Shown here one piece after another: positions 1 through 7,718 of a DNA stretch of 15,109 nt. Origin of the DNA: Sphingobium sp. (GTDB lineage Bacteria > Pseudomonadota > Alphaproteobacteria > Sphingomonadales > Sphingomonadaceae); NCBI RefSeq assembly GCF_003248505.1, contig NZ_QFOA01000081.1, positions 1 through 15,109 of the forward strand. The letters are read 5' to 3'. The first letter of the stretch is position 1. The number at the start of each line of letters is the position of its first letter. The notes under the pieces were generated by a model. That model had not been told where the DNA came from, did no database searches, and saw nothing but the letters and a program-made list of their open reading frames with translations. The position numbers and the translations under genes are program-made.

Positions 1-576
1 CATGACGGGCTTGGCGCCGCGATAGAGCTGGCCGCTTTCTGCAAACTTCAAAAGTTCGCCGACGATCGTCGCCTCCGCGTCGAACTTCATGGTGAGATAG
101 GGGTCCGCCCAATCGCCCATGATGCCGAGCCGCTTGAATTGCTCGCGCTGCACATCGACCCACTTGTCGGCATAAGCGCGGCATTGGGCGCGGAATTCGG
201 ACGCAGGCACTTCGTCCTTGTTCAGCTTCTTCTTGCGATACTCCTCTTCGATCTTCCATTCGATCGGAAGGCCGTGGCAATCCCAGCCGGGCACATAGGG
301 CGCGTCCTTGCCAAGCAAGGATTGCGCGCGGACGATGATGTCCTTCAGCACCTTGTTCATGGCGTGGCCCATGTGAATGTCGCCGTTGGCGTAGGGCGGC
401 CCGTCATGCAGGATGAAGCGCTCACGACCCGCACGCTTTTCGCGCAGCTTGCCATAAAGGTTCATCGCCTCCCATCGAGCGGCGATGGCCGGTTCCTTCT
501 GCGCAAGGCCCGCCTTCATGGGGAAGTCGGTTTGCGGCAGGAACACGGTGGACTTGTAGTCGGGCTGATCGGTCAT
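1..576 (-). CDS. ileS: Isoleucyl-tRNA synthetase, N-terminal part (cut by window edge)
   Basis: Charges tRNA-Ile with isoleucine in the cytoplasm; class I aminoacyl-tRNA synthetase. Only the first 192 residues are in the window and the frame stays open through base 1. Seen: a start reading MTDQPDYKSTVFLPQTDFPM, the class I signature as HMGH at about residues 68-71 within a DGPPYANGDIHMGH stretch, and the typical PGWDCHGLPIEWKIE motif at about 96-110. The KMSKS loop, editing domain and zinc site would lie beyond the left edge. The ATG at 574-576 begins 45 nt after the ribF stop with only a weak Shine-Dalgarno sequence, so it probably depends on read-through from ribF. The order ribF-ileS is widely conserved in bacteria, usually followed by lspA. 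The identification is firm. Confidence 0.97.
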   Translation of the reverse strand, partial: MTDQPDYKSTVFLPQTDFPMKAGLAQKEPAIAARWEAMNLYGKLREKRAGRERFILHDGPPYANGDIHMGHAMNKVLKDIIVRAQSLLGKDAPYVPGWDCHGLPIEWKIEEEYRKKKLNKDEVPASEFRAQCRAYADKWVDVQREQFKRLGIMGDWADPYLTMKFDAEATIVGELLKFAESGQLYRGAKPVM

Positions 577-621
577 AAGGCTCGCGCAGTTTCGCTTGTG
601 GGCGTCAAATATCGCGCGGCA

Positions 622-1548
622 TTAGGCGACGAAGGGCGTCGCCGCAAGGATTTGCCGCGCGTCGGCGCAGTCCTGCGCGATGCCGGCCATCAATGCGTCG
701 AGGCCGTCATATTTCCGTTCGGCGTGGAGGTAGCGGATCAGCTGCACTTCGATCCGCTGATCGTAAAGGCTTTCGGAAAAGTCGAAGAAATAGGGCTCCA
801 GCAACTCCTTGGGCGGATCGAAGCTGGGCCGGATGCCAAGGTTCGCCGCACCGTCCAAGACGCGCCCGTCGGGCAACAGCCCCCGGACCGCATAGATGCC
901 GTAGGCCGGCCGCAGATATTCGCCCATGTCGATATTGGCGGTCGGGAAACCGATGGTGCGGCCCAGCTTGTCGCCATGCTGCACCGTGCCTTCGATCGTG
1001 AAAGGCCGCGTCAGCAGCCGGGTAGCGCTCTCGCAGTCGCCTTGGATCAACGCGTGCCGGATCCGGCTGGAGGAAATGGCACCTTCGCCATCGCGCACCG
1101 GCGCGACGGCTTCGGCGGGAAGGCCGAGCGCGGCGAAGCTGTCCAACTTACCGCTACGCCCGCGACCGAACGTAAAATCCTGACCGGTCACCACCGCCGC
1201 CACCCCCAGACGGTCACGCAGCATGGCGACATAATCGGCAGGCTCCAGCGTGGCGAGATCGGCGGTGAAGGCGAAGACCAGCATCGCGTCGGCCCCCGCC
1301 GCCGCGAACAGCGCCTCCCGCTGGTCGAGCGAGGTCAGGCGGAACGGCGCGGCGTCCGGCCTGAACAGGCGCATGGGATGCGGATCGAAGGTAGCGACGA
1401 TCGCGGGCCGACCTTCGGTGCGGGCGCGAGCGATAGCGGCCGCCACGACGGCCTGGTGCCCGGCATGAAAACCGTCGAAATTGCCGAGCGCCATCACACT
1501 CCCGCGCAAATGCGCGGGGATCGGGGCGCTGCTGGAAAGCCGCTCCAT
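622..1548 (-). CDS. ribF: Bifunctional riboflavin kinase / FAD synthetase
   Basis: Phosphorylates riboflavin to FMN and adenylylates FMN to FAD in the cytoplasm. Seen in the 308-residue product: the nucleotidyltransferase motif GNFDGFHAGH at about 22-31, FTFGRGRSG at about 126-133, an ISSSRIR motif at about 158-164 that closes the FAD synthetase domain, and the riboflavin kinase motif GRTIGFPTANI at about 196-206 followed by YGIYAV. The length matches the family. I chose the ATG at 1546-1548. An in-frame TTG at 1584 would add 12 residues (MPRSPSLPIGCA) with no family support. The gene lies 37 nt after folA and 45 nt before ileS, consistent with one operon. Nothing suggests loss of either activity. 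Confidence 0.95.
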   Translation of the reverse strand: MERLSSSAPIPAHLRGSVMALGNFDGFHAGHQAVVAAAIARARTEGRPAIVATFDPHPMRLFRPDAAPFRLTSLDQREALFAAAGADAMLVFAFTADLATLEPADYVAMLRDRLGVAAVVTGQDFTFGRGRSGKLDSFAALGLPAEAVAPVRDGEGAISSSRIRHALIQGDCESATRLLTRPFTIEGTVQHGDKLGRTIGFPTANIDMGEYLRPAYGIYAVRGLLPDGRVLDGAANLGIRPSFDPPKELLEPYFFDFSESLYDQRIEVQLIRYLHAERKYDGLDALMAGIAQDCADARQILAATPFVA

Positions 1549-1585
1549 GGCGCAGCCTATAGGCAGAGAGGGGGAGCGTGGCAAT

Positions 1586-2071
1586 TCACGCTTTGCGCGC
1601 CAGCGTCACGAAGCTGTAGGCGGGGCGACCGTCCCGCGCAGGATGATCGGCGCGGACGGATTCCGTCCAGTCCGCCGCTTCGGGATATGCGATGGCGGCG
1701 TCGCCATCGACGTTGAGATGCACTTCGGTCAATTCGACGCGGTGCGCAACCGGCAGGAACAGGCGGTAAATCTCCGCGCCGCCGATCACCATGACGACAG
1801 GCGCATCTGCCATGCGTATCGCTTCGTCGGCGTCTCGTGCCACTTCCGCTCCTGCCCCGGTCCATGCGCGGTTGCGAGTCAGCACGATATGGCGTCGGCC
1901 GGGCAGCAGGCCCGGAAGGCTGTCGAACGTCTTGCGGCCCATGATCATAGGGTGGCCCGCCGTCAGCTCCTTGAAATGCTTGAGGTCGGCAGGCAGCCGC
2001 CAGGGAAGATCGCCGTCCCGACCTATCACGCCATTGTCGGCGCGCGCGAGGACGAGGACGACGTGCGTCAC
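1586..2071 (-). CDS. folA: Dihydrofolate reductase (chromosomal type I)
   Basis: Reduces dihydrofolate to tetrahydrofolate with NADPH; the target of trimethoprim. The 161-residue length is typical. Seen: GVIGRDGDLPWRLPADLKHFK near the N-terminus with the active-site acidic residue at about Asp29, MGRKTFDSLPG at about 44-54, and the NADPH-binding VIGGAEIY motif. The start is GTG at 2069-2071, overlapping the purK stop as GTGA, so the ribosome finishing purK probably re-initiates here; no good Shine-Dalgarno sequence is visible. The sequence fits a native housekeeping enzyme: codon use matches its neighbours and no mobile element or integron site is nearby, unlike acquired resistance dfr genes. 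Confidence 0.94.
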   Translation of the reverse strand: MTHVVLVLARADNGVIGRDGDLPWRLPADLKHFKELTAGHPMIMGRKTFDSLPGLLPGRRHIVLTRNRAWTGAGAEVARDADEAIRMADAPVVMVIGGAEIYRLFLPVAHRVELTEVHLNVDGDAAIAYPEAADWTESVRADHPARDGRPAYSFVTLARKA

Positions 2072-3138
2072 AGAGACAGCCGGGTCACATGCCCCATCTT
2101 GCGACCCGGGCGTGCTTCATGCTTGCCGTAAAGGTGCAGATGATTGGCCGGATCGGCCAGGATCGCAGGCCATTCGGATGCCTGATCGCCGATCAGGTTG
2201 CGCATGTCGATGCGAGGCGCGGCAAGGCTGGTGTCGCCCAGCGGAAGGCCGCAGATCGCGCGGACATGGTTTTCGAACTGACTGGTGACAGCGCCCTCGA
2301 CGGTCCAGTGCCCGCTATTGTGCACGCGCGGAGCCATCTCGTTGAACACCGGGCCATCGGCGCTGGCGAAGAACTCGCAGGTGAGGACACCCACATAATC
2401 GAGTGCGTCGGCCGCCTTGCGGGCGAGCGCCCGCGCTTCGTCGACCTGCGCTGCGATAACGGGTCCGGCAGGAACGGTGGAGGTCGACAGGATGCCATCG
2501 ACATGGACATTGGCCGGCGAGTCCCAGAAGCGCACTTCGCCATCGGCACCGCGTGCCAGAATGACCGAAAATTCCTCTTCGAAGGTAACGAACCCTTCCA
2601 GGATCGCGCTTTGACGCCCGATGGCGTTCCACGCGCCCACCGCATCGCCCGGCTCGGACAGGCGCGCCTGCCCCTTTCCGTCATAGCCCATCCGGTTGGT
2701 CTTGAGGATCGCCCGGCTACCGATGGCCTCTACCGCCGTTTCGAGGGCGTCGAGACTGTCGACCGGCAGGAAGGGTGCGGTCAGCCCGCCCAGATCGCAA
2801 ACGAAGCGCTTTTCGGCAAGGCGATCCTGCGCGACGCGCAGCGCGTGGGCACCCGGTCGGACCAGTCCGTGATGTGCCAGCGTCTCCACGGCGGACGGGT
2901 CGATATTCTCGAATTCATAGGTGACGACATCGACGCTGTCCGCAAACGCCGCCAGCGCCCCTGCATCTTCATAGGCGCCGCGCGTCCAGCGGGGAGAAAC
3001 ATCGGCGGCGGGACCGCTTTCCTCTGGCGCGAAGATATGGGTACGGTATCCCAGTTGCGCGGCGGCGATGGCGATCATCCGGCCGAGCTGGCCGCCGCCG
3101 AGGATGCCGATGGTGGAACCGGGCGGAATGGTCGTCAT
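2068..3138 (-). CDS. purK: N5-carboxyaminoimidazole ribonucleotide synthase (PurK)
   Basis: ATP-dependent carboxylation of aminoimidazole ribonucleotide to N5-CAIR, using bicarbonate, in de novo purine synthesis. It is an ATP-grasp enzyme of 356 residues, normal for the family. Seen: the N-terminal GILGGGQLGRM motif, the central ILKTNRMGYDGKGQ nucleotide-binding segment, FEEEFSVILARG, and the C-terminal NEMAPRVHNSGHWT motif with metal-binding Glu and Asn. I chose the ATG at 3136-3138; an upstream extension to 3222 would overlap purE and adds an Arg-rich non-homologous leader. A GAGAAGAC Shine-Dalgarno-like sequence sits just upstream within the end of purE. The gene starts 10 nt after purE stops, and its own stop overlaps the folA start. 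Confidence 0.96.
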   Translation of the reverse strand: MTTIPPGSTIGILGGGQLGRMIAIAAAQLGYRTHIFAPEESGPAADVSPRWTRGAYEDAGALAAFADSVDVVTYEFENIDPSAVETLAHHGLVRPGAHALRVAQDRLAEKRFVCDLGGLTAPFLPVDSLDALETAVEAIGSRAILKTNRMGYDGKGQARLSEPGDAVGAWNAIGRQSAILEGFVTFEEEFSVILARGADGEVRFWDSPANVHVDGILSTSTVPAGPVIAAQVDEARALARKAADALDYVGVLTCEFFASADGPVFNEMAPRVHNSGHWTVEGAVTSQFENHVRAICGLPLGDTSLAAPRIDMRNLIGDQASEWPAILADPANHLHLYGKHEARPGRKMGHVTRLSL

Positions 3139-3148
3139 GCGCGTCTTC

Positions 3149-3637
3149 TCAATCCTCGACCGTCTCTGCGACCGCGTCCGTCTGCCTGGCGCGCCATGCG
3201 TCCAGCCGATCCGCCAGCGCACCGTCGTTCGTCGCCAGAATCGCGGCGGCCATCAGGCCCGCGTTGATCGCACCGGGCTTGCCGATGGCCAGCGTGCCGA
3301 CCGGGATGCCGCCCGGCATCTGAACGATGGAGAGCAAGGAATCCATCCCGCTCAGTGCCTTGGATTCCACCGGCACGCCCAGCACCGGGAGGCGCGTCAT
3401 GGACGCGGTCATGCCCGGCAAATGCGCCGCACCGCCCGCGCCCGCGATGATGACCTTGAGGCCGCGATCCGCGGCACCGGTCGCATAATCGTAGAGCCGC
3501 TGCGGCGTGCGATGCGCGGACACCACCTTGCATTCATGCGGAACGCCCAGCGCCCCGAGCGTTTCGGCGGCGTGACGCATCGTATCCCAGTCGGACCGGG
3601 AACCCATGATAATGCCGACCGTCGCTGCCTCGCTCAT
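3149..3637 (-). CDS. purE: N5-carboxyaminoimidazole ribonucleotide mutase (PurE, class I)
   Basis: Moves the carboxylate of N5-CAIR to give CAIR, the step directly after PurK; the pair replaces the single-step class II PurE found in animals. The 162-residue product shows GIIMGSRSDWDTM at the N-terminus (substrate phosphate binding), VSAHRTPQRLYDYA with the catalytic His, and IAGAGGAAHLPGM, all diagnostic. The ATG at 3635-3637 has a purine-rich GGGGAAAAGGC ribosome-binding stretch immediately upstream. It is the first gene of the tight purE-purK-folA-ribF-ileS run and lies 113 nt after gpmA. Whether it has its own promoter or is read from gpmA cannot be settled from the sequence. Confidence 0.97.
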   Translation of the reverse strand: MSEAATVGIIMGSRSDWDTMRHAAETLGALGVPHECKVVSAHRTPQRLYDYATGAADRGLKVIIAGAGGAAHLPGMTASMTRLPVLGVPVESKALSGMDSLLSIVQMPGGIPVGTLAIGKPGAINAGLMAAAILATNDGALADRLDAWRARQTDAVAETVED

Positions 3638-3657
3638 GCCTTTTCCCCGTTAGGCAT

Positions 3658-3716
3658 CCTGGCCCATCAAGCGGGCCGGGAAGCAAAGCCCCTTAGCGGC
3701 GGGGCCGCCGGGGGGC
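3658..3716 (-). other. GC-rich dyads in the gpmA-purE spacer (weak terminator or purE leader)
   Basis: The 113-nt spacer holds two inverted repeats. One pairs CCTGGCCC (3658-3665) with GGGCCGGG (3673-3680) around a 7-nt loop, with one G-T wobble. The other is a compact CGGCG/CGCCG stem inside 3697-3710, flanked by C and G runs (3689-3692 and 3711-3716). Read on the minus strand the second dyad is followed by CTTTGCTT, a poor U-tract. The pair could weaken transcription out of gpmA or structure the purE leader. I recognise no riboswitch class and no PurR box. Confidence 0.25.
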
Positions 3717-3749
3717 AATGCGCTTTGCGCCACGGCGGTGCCGCTCTTC

Positions 3750-4436
3750 TCAGCGCTCCGAAAGATAATAGCGGTCGTTCGCCGACAGGTCTTCCGCCAG
3801 TTCGTAGACGATGGGCTGGCCGGTCGGAATTTCAAGTTCGGTGATCTCATCGTCGGGGATGTTCGACAGATGCTTGACCAGCGCGCGCAGCGAATTGCCA
3901 TGCGCGGAGATGACGACACGCTTGCCTGCCTTCAGGTCGGGCGCGATCCGGCTTTCCCAATAGGGCAGCACGCGCGCGATGGTGTCCTTGAGGCTTTCGG
4001 TCGAGGGGATCGCAATACCGTCGTAGCGGCGGTCCTTCGTCAGATCGAATTCCCCGCCCGCTTCCAGCACCGGGGGCGGAATGTCGAAGCTGCGCCGCCA
4101 GATCTTCACCTGATCGTCGCCATGCCGGGCCGCGGTCTCCGCCTTGTTAAGGCCGGTCAGGCCGCCATAATGACGCTCGTTAAGCCGCCAGTCCTTTTCC
4201 ATCGGAAGCCACAGCCGCCCCATTTCCTCCAGCGCCAGATTGAGCGTCTTGATCGCGCGCGTCTGAAAGCTGGTATAGCACTGGTCGAAATCCAGCCCCT
4301 TTTCAGCCATCAGGCGGCCGGCCGCCCGTGCTTCCTCGATCCCCTTATCGGTCAGGTTCACGTCCCACCATCCGGTGAAGCGGTTTTCCAGGTTCCAGGA
4401 CGACTGGCCGTGGCGGATCAGAACGAGTGTGGGCAT
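3750..4436 (-). CDS. gpmA: 2,3-bisphosphoglycerate-dependent phosphoglycerate mutase
   Basis: Interconverts 3- and 2-phosphoglycerate in glycolysis and gluconeogenesis through a phosphohistidine intermediate. The 228-residue product starts MPTLVLIRHGQSSWNLENRF, placing the catalytic RHG at residues 8-10 (His9). WRLNERHYGGLTGLNK supplies the catalytic Glu, and VISAHGNSLRAL supplies the second His. Length and motifs fit the dPGM (GpmA) branch. The ATG at 4434-4436 has AGGAGAAG a few nt upstream, a good Shine-Dalgarno sequence. The frame stays open far upstream across the antisense of sppA, but that extension is a coding-bias artefact. The gene is divergent from sppA and is followed by purE. Confidence 0.97.
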   Translation of the reverse strand: MPTLVLIRHGQSSWNLENRFTGWWDVNLTDKGIEEARAAGRLMAEKGLDFDQCYTSFQTRAIKTLNLALEEMGRLWLPMEKDWRLNERHYGGLTGLNKAETAARHGDDQVKIWRRSFDIPPPVLEAGGEFDLTKDRRYDGIAIPSTESLKDTIARVLPYWESRIAPDLKAGKRVVISAHGNSLRALVKHLSNIPDDEITELEIPTGQPIVYELAEDLSANDRYYLSER

Positions 4437-4478
4437 GGGGCGCTTCTCCTGAACGATGAGCGGCGAACGTTGCGCTTT

Positions 4479-4506
4479 CCCATAGCGGGCAAAATCGTCC
4501 GTGCAA
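4479..4506 (-). promoter_or_regulatory. Candidate gpmA promoter
   Basis: In the 159-nt divergent gpmA-sppA spacer, the minus strand reads TTGCAC (4501-4506), 16 nt, then TATGGG (4479-4484). This is a loose sigma-70-like pair that would put a start site about 35 nt upstream of the gpmA ATG. Each box matches the consensus only partly, so this is a suggestion. No comparably convincing pair was found for sppA. Confidence 0.25.
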
Positions 4507-4581
4507 GCTTGTCGCCGGAACGCACCGCCCCACATTGCAGTCGAGCGGGGCTTGGGATAGCCAGAGACAGCCGGACATTTT

Positions 4582-4587
4582 GAAGGA
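4582..4587 (+). promoter_or_regulatory. Ribosome binding site that decides the TTG start of sppA
   Basis: GAAGGA lies 8 nt before the TTG at 4596-4598. The only nearby in-frame alternative is a GTG at 4605, which would leave a 17-nt spacing. The spacing therefore favours TTG as the start codon. Confidence 0.6.
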
Positions 4588-4595
4588 TTGACCAC

Positions 4596-6479
4596 TTGGC
4601 ATTTGTGAAGGGCGCATGGCGCATCCTGGTCGCGATCAAGGACGGGCTCGTCCTGCTGTTCCTGCTGCTGTTCTTCGGCGCGCTCTATGCCGCGCTTTCT
4701 TATTCGCCAAAGCCTGCACAAACCGTGCAGGCCGGTGCGCTGCTGCTCGATCTCGACGGCAGCATCGTCGAGCAGCCAACGGAAATCAGCGCGTCGCAAC
4801 TGTTGAGCGGATCGGGAAACCAGACGCGCGAATATCGCCTTTCGGACATTGTCACGGCGCTGGATGCCGCGCGGAACGACGCGAAGGTCAAGGCAGTGGT
4901 GCTCAACCTCGACGGATTTACCGGCGGCGGTCAGGTCGCACTGGGCCGCGTCGGCAAGGCGCTGGACGCAGTGCGGGCAGCGAAGAAGCCGGTGCTCGCT
5001 TTTGCCACCCTTTACACCGATGACAGCTATCAACTGGCCGCCCATGCGAGCGAAGTATGGAGCGATCCGCTGGGCGGTGTCGCCATCGTGGGCCGGGGCG
5101 GATCCAACCTCTATTACAAGGGGCTGATCGACAAGTTGGGCGTCAACACGCACGTCTATCGCGTCGGCACCTACAAGAGCTTCGTCGAACCCTTCATCCG
5201 GTCCGATCAGTCGCCCGAAGCGAAGCAGGCGAACCAGACGCTCGCCAACGCATTGTGGCAGGATTGGCAGCAGGACGTGCAGAAGGCGCGACCCAGGGCG
5301 AAAGTCGCGGCATATGCCGCCAATCCTCTGGCGATGGTGCAGGCGACGGGCGGAGACATCGCAAAGGCGTCGCTCGCCGCAGGTCTGGTCGACAAGCTGG
5401 GCGACGAAAGTGCGTTCGGGGAGCGGGTGGCGTCCCTTGCGGGCAATGCACCCGCCGACAAGGCCGGGGCGTTCGCTGCCATCGATCTCACCACCTATGT
5501 GAAGGCTCGAAAGCCTGCCAATAACGGCCAGATCGGCGTCCTGACTGTCGCTGGCGACATCGTCGATGGCGAGGCGGGACCGGGCACCGCAGCGGGCGAC
5601 ACCATTTCCGGCCTGCTCCTGACGGCGTTGAGTGAGCAGAAGCTGAAAGCCCTCGTCGTCCGGGTGGATTCGCCGGGCGGTTCGGTCATGGCTTCGGAGA
5701 AAATCCGTAGCGCGATCCTCCAGGCGAAGGCGGCAGGAATGCCTGTCGTCGTATCGATGGGAAATGTCGCGGCGAGCGGCGGCTATTGGGTGTCGACGCC
5801 CGCCGACATCATCTTTGCAGAGCCGGGTACCATCACAGGCTCGATCGGCGTATTCGGCATCATCCCAAGCTTCGAAGGTACGCTGGCGAAGATGGGGATC
5901 ACCACCGATGGAGTGCGCACCACGCCTCTGTCGGGCCAGCCCGACGTGACCGGAGGGACGACGCCCGAATTCGACCGAATCATGCAGTTGGGCGTTGAGG
6001 ACATATATCGCCGCTTCGTCGGCATCGTGGCACAATCGCGCCACAAGTCTCCGCAAGCTGTCGATGCCATCGCCCAGGGCCGCGTATGGGACGGCGGCAC
6101 GGCACGGCAACTGGGGCTGGTAGACCGCTTCGGGGGGCTCGACGATGCCATTGCCGAAGCGGCACGTCGGGCTAAGATAGATCCCGCCTCTGCCCGACCC
6201 TATTATATCGAAAAGCAGCCCGACAAATGGGCGCAATGGGTCGAATCGTTCGCGGATTACAATCGCGACGACGCCCGTGCACCCCGCGATATGCTGGCCC
6301 GCCAGTCTCTGCTGCAACGGCAGTGGGCGGGTCAGGCAATTGCGGACGTGAGAGCGATGATCTCCGGCGCGGGCGTGCGTGCCGACTGCCTGGAGTGCCG
6401 TGGGTATGGCGCGCCTCGCCCCGATCGAGCTGTCGACGAGCGGAGCCTTTTGACGGTCATCGCGACGCTCTGGCACTGA
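4596..6479 (+). CDS. sppA: Signal peptide peptidase SppA, 67K (two-domain) type
   Basis: Membrane-anchored serine protease that degrades cleaved signal peptides. The 627-residue length matches the long, duplicated form. Seen: an N-terminal membrane segment at about residues 18-36 (GLVLLFLLLFFGALYAAL) with no clear cleavage site, so it acts as an anchor. The N-terminal S49 domain carries YRVGTYKSFVEPF with the general base Lys194. The C-terminal domain has VDSPGGSVMASEKIR (about 358-371) and MGNVAASGGYW with the nucleophile Ser394. By family knowledge these match Lys209 and Ser409 of the E. coli enzyme. The TTG start is supported by the upstream GAAGGA. The gene stands alone between divergent gpmA and co-directional purU, 207 nt before purU. 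Both catalytic residues are present, so it should be active. Confidence 0.95.
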   Translation: MAFVKGAWRILVAIKDGLVLLFLLLFFGALYAALSYSPKPAQTVQAGALLLDLDGSIVEQPTEISASQLLSGSGNQTREYRLSDIVTALDAARNDAKVKAVVLNLDGFTGGGQVALGRVGKALDAVRAAKKPVLAFATLYTDDSYQLAAHASEVWSDPLGGVAIVGRGGSNLYYKGLIDKLGVNTHVYRVGTYKSFVEPFIRSDQSPEAKQANQTLANALWQDWQQDVQKARPRAKVAAYAANPLAMVQATGGDIAKASLAAGLVDKLGDESAFGERVASLAGNAPADKAGAFAAIDLTTYVKARKPANNGQIGVLTVAGDIVDGEAGPGTAAGDTISGLLLTALSEQKLKALVVRVDSPGGSVMASEKIRSAILQAKAAGMPVVVSMGNVAASGGYWVSTPADIIFAEPGTITGSIGVFGIIPSFEGTLAKMGITTDGVRTTPLSGQPDVTGGTTPEFDRIMQLGVEDIYRRFVGIVAQSRHKSPQAVDAIAQGRVWDGGTARQLGLVDRFGGLDDAIAEAARRAKIDPASARPYYIEKQPDKWAQWVESFADYNRDDARAPRDMLARQSLLQRQWAGQAIADVRAMISGAGVRADCLECRGYGAPRPDRAVDERSLLTVIATLWH

Positions 6480-6497
6480 CGGGAAGGACGGCTGCGC

Positions 6498-6514
6498 CCG
6501 GGCACTTGTCCCGG
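6498..6514 (+). terminator. Weak hairpin after sppA
   Basis: CCGGG (6498-6502) can pair with CCCGG (6510-6514) around a 7-nt loop, 18 nt after the sppA stop. There is no T-run after it, so an intrinsic terminator is doubtful; it may only be GC-rich chance pairing. Confidence 0.2.
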
Positions 6515-6675
6515 CTGCCCCATATGACCGCTTGTCGAGGCCATCGCCCTTGCCAAGCGGCTCCCCCCCGACCATGGCAATGCCCGCCTGCATCTTTGTC
6601 CATTCGACGGTCCGACCGGGACAGTAGAGCGGATCGGCATCATTGCGCGTGCCCCGGATCGGCTGCGTGAACCGT

Positions 6676-6680
6676 GGAGG
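6676..6680 (+). promoter_or_regulatory. Strong ribosome binding site fixing the GTG start of purU
   Basis: GGAGG lies 6 nt before the GTG at 6687-6689. The frame is open upstream back to a TGA at 6525-6527 but contains no ATG, GTG or TTG there, so this Shine-Dalgarno sequence decides the start. Confidence 0.8.
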
Positions 6681-6686
6681 AAAGAC

Positions 6687-7541
6687 GTGACCCAATTCTG
6701 CACCCTCACCCTGCAATGCGCGGATCGTCCGGGTCTGGTCGCCGATGTCGCAGGGCTTCTCGCGCAGCAGGGCGGCAACATCACCGATGCGCAGCAGTTC
6801 AACGACGGTCTGACCGACCGCTTTTTCATGCGCATCGAATTTGCGGTCGCGGAAGAAAAGGTCGGCGCATTCCGGCAGGCCTTCGCCCCCCTCGCCCAGC
6901 TACACGGCATGGAGTGGTCTCTGCGGGCACAGAGCGAACGCCAGAAGGTGTTGCTGTTCGTATCGAAATTTGATCATTGCCTCGTCGACCTCCTCTACCG
7001 CTGGCGGATCGGCGAAATTGCCATGGACGTGGTCGGGATCATGTCCAACCACCCCCGTTCGGCGCTGACGACGTCACTGATCGGCGACGTGCCCTATCAC
7101 CACCTGCCGGTCACGAGGGACAGCAAGGCCCGGCAGGAAGCGCAGATCAAGGAACTCGTCGAAGAAAGCGGCGCCGACCTCGTCGTGCTGGCCCGCTACA
7201 TGCAAATCCTGTCGGACGATCTCGCCGCGTTCCTGTCAGGCCGCTGCATCAACATTCATCACAGCTTCCTGCCCGGTTTCAAGGGTGCCAAGCCCTATCA
7301 CCAGGCCTACGATCGCGGCGTCAAGATGATCGGGGCGACGGCGCATTATGTGACCGCCGACCTCGACGAAGGCCCTATCATCCATCAGGATGTAGAAGCG
7401 ATAGACCATGGCGACACCCCCGACGATCTGGTGCGCAAGGGCCGCGATATCGAACGCCGCGTGCTGGCAACCGCGGTGCAGCATCATCTTCAAGGCCGGG
7501 TGTTCCTGAATGGCGAACGCACGGTCGTCTTCAAGGCCTGA
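6687..7541 (+). CDS. purU: Formyltetrahydrofolate deformylase
   Basis: Hydrolyses 10-formyl-THF to THF and formate, balancing the one-carbon pool; the formate can feed PurT in purine synthesis. The 284-residue product has an N-terminal ACT domain (about residues 5-85, with ADRPGLVADVAGLLAQQGGNI) and a C-terminal formyltransferase-like domain. That domain carries INIHHSFLPGFKGAKPYHQA, with the catalytic Asn189 and His191, and DLDEGPII with the catalytic Asp at about 227. The ACT domain with a full hydrolase domain separates it from PurN, which lacks the ACT part. The start is GTG behind GGAGG. It follows sppA by 207 nt and precedes an unrelated receptor gene. On the opposite strand to the left, purE, purK and folA belong to connected pathways. 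Assignment is firm. Confidence 0.95.
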   Translation: MTQFCTLTLQCADRPGLVADVAGLLAQQGGNITDAQQFNDGLTDRFFMRIEFAVAEEKVGAFRQAFAPLAQLHGMEWSLRAQSERQKVLLFVSKFDHCLVDLLYRWRIGEIAMDVVGIMSNHPRSALTTSLIGDVPYHHLPVTRDSKARQEAQIKELVEESGADLVVLARYMQILSDDLAAFLSGRCINIHHSFLPGFKGAKPYHQAYDRGVKMIGATAHYVTADLDEGPIIHQDVEAIDHGDTPDDLVRKGRDIERRVLATAVQHHLQGRVFLNGERTVVFKA

Positions 7542-7594
7542 TCCACGGTCGGCGTAGCGGTCGAGCGTTACATCCGCCGCCACGCCCTTCAAAA

Positions 7595-7612
7595 GGCGGA
7601 ATAGTTTCCGCC
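7595..7612 (+). terminator. Hairpin downstream of purU
   Basis: GGCGGAA (7595-7601) and TTCCGCC (7606-7612) form a perfect 7-bp stem with a TAGT loop, 53 nt after the purU stop. An A-run precedes it and no U-tract follows (the next bases are CCCTATTGG), so it would terminate better for minus-strand transcription. It may simply insulate the receptor promoter. Confidence 0.4.
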
Positions 7613-7656
7613 CCCTATTGGCTTCGCTGCCCGGAAATCAGCCGCTTGCCCCGTTT

Positions 7657-7718
7657 ATGAAGCGAAGATGAAGATCCGGATCGGCGACTGTCTTCAATCT
7701 TAAATCCAACTGTCTTCA
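7657..7718 (+). repeat. Phased CTTCA/TGAAG repeat cluster upstream of the receptor gene
   Basis: TGAAG occurs at 7658-7662 and 7669-7673, and its complement CTTCA at 7692-7696 and 7714-7718. The start-to-start distances are 11, 23 and 22 nt, close to whole helical turns. The last two lie in a perfect 10-nt direct repeat, ACTGTCTTCA (7687-7696 and 7709-7718), exactly 22 nt apart. A 10-bp palindrome GATCCGGATC (7673-7682) sits between the two pairs. This looks like an operator for a dimeric or tandem-binding regulator; its identity is not known. Confidence 0.6.

Noticed and set aside
139..1716. A 525-residue plus-strand frame across ileS, ribF and the end of folA.
   Set aside because: It mirrors ribF codons and runs over three well-identified genes; the translated sequence has no recognisable domain.
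1586..2071. folA as an acquired trimethoprim-resistance dfr gene.
   Set aside because: No integron site, transposase or codon-use shift; it is embedded in a conserved housekeeping run and overlaps purK.
2089..3267. A 392-residue plus-strand frame antisense to purK.
   Set aside because: It is in register with purK codons, and PurK is unmistakable on the minus strand.
4437..6716. A minus-strand open frame continuing about 760 codons upstream of gpmA across the whole sppA gene, which would give a 988-residue fusion.
   Set aside because: Its codons are exactly in register with sppA codons on the other strand, so stops need TTA, CTA or TCA in sppA, which are rare in this GC-rich DNA. The sppA strand shows full catalytic motifs, and gpmA has its own ATG and Shine-Dalgarno sequence.
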